DNA of 64,000 nucleotides from an uncultured Collinsella sp. (GTDB taxonomy: Bacteria; Actinomycetota; Coriobacteriia; Coriobacteriales; Coriobacteriaceae), in the NCBI GenBank assembly GCA_900768795.1, contig CAAGEH010000023.1, positions 86,935-150,934 of the forward strand, read 5' to 3'. Both the position numbers and the translations under genes were made by a program. Positions 8,606 to 17,000 of this stretch are shown one piece after another (within the stretch, counting starts at the first letter, position 1; each line of letters starts with the position of its first letter). The notes beneath the pieces are model-generated. The model saw only the letters and a program-made list of their open reading frames with translations, did not search any database and had not been told where the DNA came from.

Positions 8606-9220
8606 ATGCATCGAGGTGCAATCGATGAGATGTTGGTCGCGAGACGTCGGGCTGCAGCATTGGGAAATTCGACGCGGGCTCTTCGTGAGCGCCGCGAAAA
8701 TTTGGGAAGCGCGAAAGACGGGGAGTCGGTGAAACGGGACGAAGTCAAAGCACGGGTTCGGGCGGTAGCTTATGAACTCGAACGCGACGGACGCTTGGGT
8801 CTCACGCGCTCGTTCGTGCAGCACGGGGACGTGACGGTCTATGCGCATGTCGTTTCCGTCGCACAAACGAGCCTGTCCGCGGCGTACGCGCTCGAGCGCG
8901 CGGGCGTGCGCCTCGACACCGACTCGCTCGTACGCGGTGCGCTTCTGCACGACTATTTCCTCTACGATTGGCATGATCCCGACCCGAGCCATAGGCTCCA
9001 CGGGTTCCGTCACCCCCGGTTTGCCCTCGAGCGTGCCGAGGAAGATTTCGACCTGACTCCGCGTGAGCGGAATATCATCGTGCGGCACATGTTTCCGCTC
9101 GTTCCGATTCCGCCGACCTGTCGCGAGGCTTGGATCGTGTGTTTGGCGGACAAATGGTGCGCGTTGCGCGAGACGGTGCTGCCGCGCGTGCGCGCTCTTC
9201 GCTCGAGAGACCGTGCATGA
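8606..9220 (+). CDS. HD-domain phosphohydrolase
   Basis: The longest frame gives 204 aa. The metal-binding HD signature is seen as YAHVVSVAQTSLSAA followed by ALLHDYFLYDWH, and later IVRHMFPLVPIPP, as in small HD proteins that hydrolyse phosphate esters of nucleotides or similar. The first 41 residues are Arg-rich and lie outside the domain. A GTG at 8729 with GGGGAG close upstream could be the true start (163 aa); the ATG at 8606 has GGAG ten bases away. The stop lies 12 bases before the next gene, so the two are probably one transcript. Substrate is unknown. Confidence 0.75.
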   Translation: MHRGAIDEMLVARRRAAALGNSTRALRERRENLGSAKDGESVKRDEVKARVRAVAYELERDGRLGLTRSFVQHGDVTVYAHVVSVAQTSLSAAYALERAGVRLDTDSLVRGALLHDYFLYDWHDPDPSHRLHGFRHPRFALERAEEDFDLTPRERNIIVRHMFPLVPIPPTCREAWIVCLADKWCALRETVLPRVRALRSRDRA

Positions 9221-9232
9221 TGATGGAGGTGC

Positions 9233-10354
9233 ATGACGAACATGGCGATCATGACGAGTGGTCCGGCGCTTGCGTTGGCATCGATATGCAGGGGCGCTAG
9301 CGGCGCATCTGCCGGTATGGCAGGCGCGGCTTTGGTGGCGGGCGGCGCGCTCACCGCATGCGGAACGACGCTTGTAGACGCCCCGCTTTCGGCGATGATT
9401 CTCTCGTTTGTCGCGTACGGTTTTGTCGGTTGGCTCTGGGAGTCGACCGTATGCGCGATGCTCAATCACGGCCACTTTGCCAACAGCGGTTTTTTACTGG
9501 GGCCATGTTGTCCCATCTACGGTGTCGGCGGGCTCGTCTGCTGGCTTGCCCTGCGTGGTATCGACAACGTTTACCTGCAATTTATCGCGGCTGCAATCGC
9601 CTGCTCGATTGTCGAGTATGCGGTCGGGGTGCTTTTGGAGCTTACGACCCATGCGCGGTTTTGGGACTATTCAGACATGCCGTTCAACATCAACGGGCGC
9701 GTGTGCCTCTACGGTGCACTCATGTTCGGTTTGGGCGCGGTGGGCATCTGCCGAGCTGCCGAACCTGCGCTGCTCGCGTGTTTGGGCGCGCTTCCAGCGT
9801 GGACCGTGCACGGTCTCGCCGTCGTGGTTGTCGTGCTGCTCGCTGTCGACACCGCGCTTTCGCTCGCGAGTTGGCGCCGTCTGTCCGACACGCTCGAGCG
9901 CGTGCGCGTGGAGCTTGCCGACCGTATCAACGATTCTTTGCAGGACGCGTCCGATTCCATGCTCGAGCATATTCCCGACGCTGCACTCGATTCCGCCTCG
10001 ACGGCGCATGTGCGCGGTCGCGCCATCAACGGCTGGCTTGCGGAGATCTCCGATGCCGTGATGGATGCCGTGCGCGAGCACGTCGACATGCCGCGCTTTA
10101 TCGTCGACGGCACGCGCGGGCTCCGCATGGTCGCGGGGCGCGTTCGAAGCGTCGCCGCACGCGGTGTTGCTGCAGGTACAGCCGTCGTCTCTCACACGGT
10201 GCACGCGACCCGTCCCGTTCCCAAAATCTCGCTCAGCCGTCGCGACCTGCGCTTCTTCAACGCGTTTCCGCATCTGCGCCTCAACCGTTACGAGGGCGTC
10301 ATTCGCGCGACCGATTTGCGTCGCCGCGCGCACAAGCTGTTTCGTTGGCATTAA
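9233..10354 (+). CDS. Putative ABC-transporter permease of the CmpB type (PF06541 family), membrane protein
   Basis: 373 aa. After a hydrophobic N-terminus the conserved block appears: FVGWLWESTVC, NSGFLLGPCCPIYGVGG and FWDYSDMPFNINGRVCLYGAL, the marks of a family usually named putative ABC transporter permease, although no ATPase partner is present here and the transport role is unproven. There are about six hydrophobic segments (to residue 205), then a long soluble C-terminal region of about 160 residues with amphipathic, coiled-coil-like helices (SDTLERVRVELADRINDSLQ) and an Arg-rich end. The start ATG at 9233 has GGAGGTGC about three bases upstream. It follows the HD gene by 12 bases. Confidence 0.8.
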   Translation: MTNMAIMTSGPALALASICRGASGASAGMAGAALVAGGALTACGTTLVDAPLSAMILSFVAYGFVGWLWESTVCAMLNHGHFANSGFLLGPCCPIYGVGGLVCWLALRGIDNVYLQFIAAAIACSIVEYAVGVLLELTTHARFWDYSDMPFNINGRVCLYGALMFGLGAVGICRAAEPALLACLGALPAWTVHGLAVVVVVLLAVDTALSLASWRRLSDTLERVRVELADRINDSLQDASDSMLEHIPDAALDSASTAHVRGRAINGWLAEISDAVMDAVREHVDMPRFIVDGTRGLRMVAGRVRSVAARGVAAGTAVVSHTVHATRPVPKISLSRRDLRFFNAFPHLRLNRYEGVIRATDLRRRAHKLFRWH

Positions 10355-10501
10355 CGGCATATTTCAAGCTCGTTTCAAATGTTTTCGGACGGTTACAGAA
10401 CAGCGTCCAATCATTTACAACCCGCCTATCTGGTCTAGTCCAGCAGCCATGCGGTGCCACCATGCTGCTACCTCAAAAACCAACCAGAAGGGGGAGAGCG
10501 G

Positions 10502-11776
10502 ATGTTCGATACGGGATCGACGGCGTTTATGCTCATCTGCACCATGCTCGTGTTTTTGATGACACCGGGTTTGGCGTTTTTCTACGGCGGTCTTTCGCGC
10601 CGCAAGAACGTAATCAACACCATGATGATGTGCTTCGGCGTAATCGGTATCGTCGGTGTGCTGTGGGCCGTTGCCGGCTGGTCGTTTGCCTACGGTGGAG
10701 ACGGCTCGTGTTCGTTCTTCGGCGGATTCGACCAGCTCGGCTGCTCGCAGGTTCTCGGTCAAGTGCTCGATGCCGCCAAGGGCAACGCGGACAAGAGCGT
10801 GTACCCGAAGGTCGTGAACGTGGCGTTTCAGATGGCATTCGCCATGATCACGGCCGCCATCGTCACCGGCTCGCTTGCGGGTCGCGTCAAGTTCGGCGCC
10901 GTTGCCGCATTCATCTCGATCTGGATGCTCGTGGTGTACGCGCCGCTCGCACACATGGTCTGGAGCGGCAAGGGCTCGCTGATCGGCGAGGTTATCGGTG
11001 CGCTCGATTTTGCCGGTGGCGATGTCGTCCATATCTCATCGGGTCTTACCGGCCTTTTGCTCTGCATCATGCTCGGTCGTCGTCGTGGCTACGGCATGAT
11101 GAGCTATCGCCCGCATAACGTTCCGTTCGTGGCACTCGGTGCGGGTCTGCTCTGGTTCGGCTGGTTCGGATTCAACGGCGGTTCTGCGTTCAAGGCAGAC
11201 GCCGTCGCTGCGCTCGCCATCCTCAACACCGTGATCGCAAGCGCCGCCGGCCTTGTTTCCTGGATGGTCATCGAGCGCGTCAAAGTCGGAAAGCCCACGC
11301 TCGTGGGCGCGAGCACCGGCCTCGTCGCGGGCCTCGTCGTGGTGACGCCGGGCGCCGGCTTCGTCGAGCCCTGGGCAGCACTCGTCATGGGTCTTATCGT
11401 CTCGCCCGTCTGCTATTTCGCGATTTCCAAGCTCAAGGTCCACTTCGGCTACGACGATGCGCTCGACGCGTTCGGCTGCCACGGTATCGGCGGCTTGCTC
11501 GGCGGTGTGCTCACCGGCATTTTCTGCGTGCCCGAGCTGAGCTGGACCAGCCACGGCGGTCTGTTCTACACGGGCGACCCGTCGCTTTTGGTAAGTCAGG
11601 TGCTCGGTATCCTTCTGACGATCGTCGTCGTCCTCGTACTCGACCTTGTGATCGCTGCCGTCGTCCGTGCGCTTTTCCGTGGCAATGTACGCGTGAGCGA
11701 GGCGGACGAGGCGCTGGGTCTGGATGCCGCCGAGCATGGCGAAAGCGCATACCCCGCCTACAGCGGACTCGACTAG
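10502..11776 (+). CDS. amt: Ammonium transporter
   Basis: Membrane ammonium channel of the Amt/Mep/Rh family, 424 aa, trimeric in the family. Start at the ATG at 10502 with GGGGGAG before it. Seen: LMTPGLAFFYGGLSRRKNV near the N-terminus, the first pore histidine H177 in DFAGGDVVHISSG, the second in DAFGCHGIGGLLG, and eleven or so hydrophobic helices. There is a Cys-containing insertion (GGDGSCSFFGGFDQLGCSQV) in the first periplasmic loop. A PII gene follows 37 bases downstream, the usual amt-glnK arrangement in which PII blocks the channel when ammonium is plentiful. Confidence 0.95.
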   Translation: MFDTGSTAFMLICTMLVFLMTPGLAFFYGGLSRRKNVINTMMMCFGVIGIVGVLWAVAGWSFAYGGDGSCSFFGGFDQLGCSQVLGQVLDAAKGNADKSVYPKVVNVAFQMAFAMITAAIVTGSLAGRVKFGAVAAFISIWMLVVYAPLAHMVWSGKGSLIGEVIGALDFAGGDVVHISSGLTGLLLCIMLGRRRGYGMMSYRPHNVPFVALGAGLLWFGWFGFNGGSAFKADAVAALAILNTVIASAAGLVSWMVIERVKVGKPTLVGASTGLVAGLVVVTPGAGFVEPWAALVMGLIVSPVCYFAISKLKVHFGYDDALDAFGCHGIGGLLGGVLTGIFCVPELSWTSHGGLFYTGDPSLLVSQVLGILLTIVVVLVLDLVIAAVVRALFRGNVRVSEADEALGLDAAEHGESAYPAYSGLD

Positions 11777-11813
11777 CGGTTTTGTCTGCCATTCCAGAAA
11801 GGAACCCATCATC

Positions 11814-12152
11814 ATGAAAAAGATCACGGCTATCGTCCGCTCTGAAAAGCTCGAGCCGCTCAAGGAGGCATTGTTTGCCGCGAGTGTGCGCGGTATGACC
11901 ATCAAGCAGGTTCAAGGTTGCGGGGCGCAGCACGGTTGGACCGAATACGTGCGCGGCAACGAGATGCTCGTCAACACGATTCCCAAGGTCGAGTTCGATC
12001 TTCTGTGCGAAGACGACCAGGTCGACTCAATCGCCGAGGTCATCTGCGACGCCGCGTTTACCGGCGAGGTCGGTGACGGCAAGATCTGGGTGACGCCCGT
12101 GGAGGAGGTCATCCGCATTCGTACGCGCGAACGCGGAAGTGCGGCGCTCTAG
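11814..12152 (+). CDS. glnK: PII nitrogen regulatory protein
   Basis: 112-aa trimeric signal protein that binds ATP/ADP and 2-oxoglutarate and docks on AmtB. The start ATG at 11814 follows AGAAAGGAA. Q39, K58 (2-oxoglutarate site), the GDGKIWV B-loop (84-90) and R101/R103 (RIRTRE) are all present. The T-loop reads HGWTEYVRGNEMLVNTIPK. By ungapped alignment to E. coli PII, position 51, the uridylylated Tyr, is Met here, so control by UMP addition on that residue is not possible; adenylylation of Tyr51 as in other actinobacteria is excluded too. Y45 is a nearby Tyr but is not the canonical site. Regulation is therefore probably by ligand binding only. The gene is the second of an amt-glnK operon. 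Confidence 0.95.
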   Translation: MKKITAIVRSEKLEPLKEALFAASVRGMTIKQVQGCGAQHGWTEYVRGNEMLVNTIPKVEFDLLCEDDQVDSIAEVICDAAFTGEVGDGKIWVTPVEEVIRIRTRERGSAAL

Positions 12153-12356
12153 ACGAGGTACGTGTTTCCAAACAAGGCGCGTCAAGGTCTGCGTCGCCGG
12201 GTGTACCGTGGGATGTCGTCCGGCAGTCCATCTGCCGATATTCAGCTTGGACATCGCTTGGGGCAGGGTCCATGTGCAGAGATTGAAATCCGTGCATGGG
12301 CTTTGCCCGTTTGCATGCGCTATCCTCGTGGCTAGAAGAGAATGCGGGAGGCAACC

Positions 12357-13214
12357 ATGATCAAGTTGTTTGCGAGCGACCTAGACGGCACGCTGCTCAA
12401 TGCCATGCACGAGACGGATGGGTTTATTCGCCGTGCCATAGGCGAGGTAATCGATGCCGGGGCGCATGTCGTGCCCGCAACGGGGCGCGCGTATCCGCCC
12501 GCGGGACCTCACGGTTTTGACGGTCTTGCAGTCGAGACGGTATGCGCTAACGGCTCGATCGTGCGCGGACGCAACGGCGAGCTGCTGCATGCAAGTACGA
12601 TCGACAAGGCGTTTATCGAGGAGCTGCTCAAAGAGTTCCCCCAGATTTGCTTTAGTTTTGTCGCGCCCGAGGGGTCGTATCTCAACGGTTCGCGTGAGCA
12701 GCACGATGCCGGTTTCAAAAAGGACGGCCTGCTCCAGCGCATTATCATGCGCGGCATGCGCTCGCGCGAAAACAACCCGGAGGAGTTTCATTTCGACCAG
12801 GATACCTCCGAGATTCTGTCGCACGACATCTGCAAGATCAATGTGCGCGTGACGGATGGCGCAGATGAGCGCAGCCTTGCGGCGTTTTTGGCAGACCATG
12901 CCGACACCGTGGTCAACGCGCCGTTCAACCCCGTTATGTTTGAGATCACGGACAAAGACGTGAACAAGGGCGCCTCGATCGCCTGGCTCGGACGCTACCT
13001 TGGAATCGACGAGAGCGAGATCGCCGTTTACGGCGACGGCGGCAACGATATCGAGATGCTTAAGCGGTTCAAGCACGCGTTCGCCACGAAAAATGGCACC
13101 GATGATGCAAAGGCCGCGGCGGGAACCATAATCGGGAGCTGCACGTTTCATGCTGTTCCCAAGCATATGCTCGCGACCATGCACACCCAGTGCGGGCGCA
13201 CCGTTATCGAATAG
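12357..13214 (+). CDS. HAD-superfamily (Cof-type) sugar-phosphate phosphatase
   Basis: 285 aa from the ATG at 12357 (GGGAGG upstream). Motif I is DLDGTLLN with D8 and D10, motif IV is GDGGNDIEML near residue 218, and motif III Lys falls in DKDVNKGASIAWL. The large C2-type cap between them is that of Cof/YidA-like phosphatases, cytoplasmic enzymes that dephosphorylate sugar phosphates or flavin precursors. The specific substrate cannot be told. Flanked by 204 bases without features after glnK and by the TetR gene downstream. Confidence 0.9.
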   Translation: MIKLFASDLDGTLLNAMHETDGFIRRAIGEVIDAGAHVVPATGRAYPPAGPHGFDGLAVETVCANGSIVRGRNGELLHASTIDKAFIEELLKEFPQICFSFVAPEGSYLNGSREQHDAGFKKDGLLQRIIMRGMRSRENNPEEFHFDQDTSEILSHDICKINVRVTDGADERSLAAFLADHADTVVNAPFNPVMFEITDKDVNKGASIAWLGRYLGIDESEIAVYGDGGNDIEMLKRFKHAFATKNGTDDAKAAAGTIIGSCTFHAVPKHMLATMHTQCGRTVIE

Positions 13215-13281
13215 ACGCTCGGTTGCGCGGGACTTAAGCTCGAGGAAAAGCCGCATCACTCTGTGTGGTTTTTCATGAACG

Positions 13282-13296
13282 TGCACATGGTGTGCA
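13282..13296. promoter_or_regulatory. Palindrome in front of the TetR-family gene
   Basis: TGCACATGGTGTGCA is a 6-bp perfect inverted repeat with a 3-base centre. TGTGCAATA occurs here and again about 20 bases downstream, flanking AATAATACTC. The site lies 52 bases before the TTG start at 13348, the position expected of an autoregulatory TetR operator or of a promoter element. Confidence 0.4.
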
Positions 13297-13347
13297 ATAA
13301 TACTCGGTATGTGCAATAGCGCACAGACTGAGTAATAAGGAGACCGT

Positions 13348-14037
13348 TTGTCCCAACTTGAGAAAGGCGACCGCCGGTCGCTGCGGTCGCAGCGGGCGTT
13401 GCGCCAAGCACTTGCGAGCGAGCTCTCTGCCGGCGAGGACATTTCGAGCCTGAACGTTGCCGCGCTCACCGACCGTGCCGGGCTCACGCGCCGCACGTTC
13501 TACTCGCACTATCGCGACATCCCCGATTTCATCAACCAGATAGAGGACGGCATTCTCTTGGAGATTCGTCGTCTGACCAGCCAGATTTCAGCCGCAACGC
13601 TGCCGGAGCTCTATCACAACATCGATGAGCTCGAGCCCGCGCCCGGCTCGGTCGAGCTGCTCCGTTACCTTGCCGATAACCGCGAGCTCGTGGGTTCGCT
13701 TTTGGGGCCGGGTGGCGATCCGGCGTTCATCAAAAAGGTTATCGACCTGGCGCGCGAGGAGGTCGCGGGGCGCATGCAGACCGGCATCTCGGGTCTCGCT
13801 CTGGGCCGCTTCTTCGATTACTACCTCACCTATGTCGTTACCGCGGAAATCGGCGTGGTCCAGCGCTGGTTCGAAAACGACCTCGACGAGAATCCCGAGA
13901 CCATGGCGCGCATCATGACCGTGATCGCGTTCGTGCGTCCCGGCGACCTGTACGGTCAACCCATCGACATCAACGTGCCCGCGTATGGCATGAAACTCAT
14001 GAATTTGCGACTCGAAGACACCGTCGAGCAGGATTAA
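13348..14037 (+). CDS. TetR-family transcriptional regulator
   Basis: 229 aa from a TTG start at 13348 with AAGGAG five bases upstream; no ATG or GTG fits the domain. The N-terminal helix-turn-helix is seen in NVAALTDRAGLTRRTFYSHYRDIPDFI (about residues 35-65), of the DhaS/TetR_C_33-like type with an FYSHY recognition helix. The C-terminal ligand domain is typical in length. The stop lies 12 bases before the 1538-aa activase gene, so the two are co-transcribed and this regulator probably controls that operon in response to an unknown small molecule. Confidence 0.85.
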   Translation: MSQLEKGDRRSLRSQRALRQALASELSAGEDISSLNVAALTDRAGLTRRTFYSHYRDIPDFINQIEDGILLEIRRLTSQISAATLPELYHNIDELEPAPGSVELLRYLADNRELVGSLLGPGGDPAFIKKVIDLAREEVAGRMQTGISGLALGRFFDYYLTYVVTAEIGVVQRWFENDLDENPETMARIMTVIAFVRPGDLYGQPIDINVPAYGMKLMNLRLEDTVEQD

Positions 14038-14049
14038 GAGGAGAGACAC

Positions 14050-17000
14050 ATGGCAGATCTGAGCCAAGAGATTAAACCGGGCGTTGTGCCCGAGGGCGCG
14101 ATTTTCAACCCCGAGGCGGCAAACGGCCCGCTGCATCTGGGCATCGACGTGGGCTCCACCACCGTAAAGCTCGCCGTGCTCAACGACCAGAACGAGATCG
14201 TCTACGCCAAGTACCAGCGCCATCACACCGATGTCCGCGCATGCGCTCGCGACCTGTTCGTGGGTGCTGCGGGTGTGCTGCCCGAGGCGCAGATGACCTG
14301 CGCCATCACCGGCTCGGGCGGCCTTTTGCTGTCGCAGTGGCTCGGCCTCGAGTTCGTGCAGGAGGTTATCGCGAGCAAGCGTGCGGTCGAGACGCTGATT
14401 CCCGCGACCGACGTTGCGATCGAGCTGGGCGGCGAGGACGCAAAGATCATCTACTTCGACAACGGCATCGAGCAGCGCATGAACGGAACCTGCGCCGGCG
14501 GTACGGGCGCCTTTATCGACCAGATGGCGACGCTTCTGCACACCGATGCGGGCGGCCTCAACGATCTCGCCAAAAACGCCACGACCATCTATCCCATCGC
14601 GAGCCGTTGCGGCGTGTTCGCCAAGACCGACGTGCAGCCGCTGCTCAACGAGGGCGCGCGTCCCGAGGACGTCGCGGCATCCATCTTTCAGGCGGTCGTG
14701 ACGCAGACCATCTCGGGCCTTGCCTGCGGTCGCCCCATCCGCGGAAACGTCGCCTTTTTGGGCGGCCCGCTCCAGTACCTCTCCGAGCTGCGTCATCGCT
14801 TCTACGTGACGCTCGATCTGGACGAGGAACATCGCATCGTTCCGCAAAATGCCCATCTGTTTGTGGCATCGGGCGCGGCCATGGCGCACGAGTCCGATAA
14901 GACCTCGACGTTCCCCGAGCTCATCCGTGCTATCGATGATTTGGGCGACGTACAGGGCTCCGAGGTCGAGCGCCTCGACCCGCTTTTTGCCACGCCCGAG
15001 GACTACGCTGAGTTCAAGGAGCGCCACGACAAGGAGATCGTTCCCAAGGGCAAGCTCGAGGGCTATCATGGCCGCGTGTTCATCGGTATCGATGCCGGTT
15101 CCACTACGATGAAGGCCGCGCTCGTGGGCGAGGACGGGCAGCTCCTGCACACCTGGTACGGCAACAACAACGGCGACATCTTGGGCACCGCCAAGGTCAT
15201 CATGGCCGATTTCTACAACCATATCCCTGAGGGCTGCACCATCGGCCACGTGACCACCACCGGTTACGGCGAGGCGCTCCTCATCGAGGCGCTCAAGGCC
15301 GATTCGGGCGAGATCGAGACCGTTGCGCACCTGCGCGGAGCCAAGGCGTTTTTGCCCGGGGTCGAGTTCATCCTCGATATCGGCGGTCAGGACATGAAAT
15401 GCCTGCGCGTTAAGGACGGCGTGATCGAGCACATCATGCTCAACGAGGCGTGCTCGTCGGGCTGCGGCAGCTTTATCGAGAGCTTTGCCGTCTCCATGGA
15501 CATGGACGTGCGCGCGTTCGCCGACGCCGCGATCCACGCCACGGCTCCCGTGGATTTGGGCAGCCGTTGCACGGTCTTTATGAACTCGCGCGTAAAGCAG
15601 GCGCAAAAAGAGGGCGCCACGGTGGGCGATATCGCTGCCGGCCTGTCCTACTCCGTTATCAAGAACGCGCTGTTCAAGGTCATCAAGCTGCGTGATTCCA
15701 AGGAAATCGGCAAGCAGGTGATCGTTCAGGGCGGCACCTTCATGTCCGACGCGACGCTTCGCGCGTTCGAGCTGCTCACGGGCGTTAACGCCGTGCGTCC
15801 CGATATCGCGGGCTGCATGGGCGCCTACGGTGCGGCGCTTCTCGCGCGCGACCGCGCGGGCGCAGACAGCGTTTCGAGCATTCTTTCCGCCGATGAGATC
15901 CAACATCTCGCCGTCACGCAGAAGCACGTTCGCTGCGGTCGCTGCTCCAACAACTGCCAGCTCACCGTTAACGATTTCGGCGGCGGCAGGCGCTTCATCA
16001 CGGGCAACCGCTGCGAGAAGGGCGCGGGTCACAAAAAGAAGAAGACCGACGCCCCCAACCTGTTCAAGAAGAAAAACGAGCTGCTGTTCAACCGCGAGGT
16101 GCTCGACGCCGACGAGGCGCCGCGCGGCACCGTCGGCATTCCGCGTGCGCTCAACATGTACGAGAACTACCCGTTCTGGCATGCGTTCTTTACCCGTCTG
16201 GGTTTTAGCGTGCAGCTTTCCGACCAGTCGAGCAAGAAGACCTACGAGGCGGGCATCGAGTCGATGCCCTCGGAGAGCGTGTGCTACCCGGCAAAGATGA
16301 GCCACGGCCATGTGATGAACCTCATCAACCGCGACGTCGACTTCATCTGGATGCCGTGCGTGCGCTGGGAGCGCAAGGAGGACTCGACGGCGGGCAACTG
16401 CTACAACTGCCCGATCGTCATGAGCTACCCCACGGCACTCGGCCTCAATATCGACGAGATTCGCGAGAAGAACGTCGAATTCCTGTACCCGTTCGTGCCG
16501 TATCACGACAAGACCGAGCTCAAGCGTCGCCTGTATCAGGTGCTCGCCGTCGACCGCGTTGCCGACGCCGAGGCCGGGCGCGGACGCGTGCGCGGACCTA
16601 AGATCACGCGCACCGAAATCGATGAAGCCGTCAACGCCGCATACGAGGCGGACGCACGCTTCCATGAGGATATCCAGACCATGGGCGAGGACGCTCTCAA
16701 GTGGGTCGAGGACCACGGCGGCCACGGTATCGTGCTCGCCGGGCGCCCCTATCACAACGATCCCGAGATCAACCATGCCCTGCCCGAGCTTATCTCGAGC
16801 TTTGGCTTCGCGGTCTTTACCGAGGATTCGCTTGCGCACCTCGTCAAGCCCGAGCGCCCCATCCGCGTTGTCGACCAGTGGATGTACCACAGCCGTCTGT
16901 ACGCCGTGGCGCGTTTCGTGACGATGCGCAACGACCTCGACCTCATCCAGCTCAACAGCTTCGGTTGCGGTCTCGACGCGCTCACCACTGACCAGGTCCA

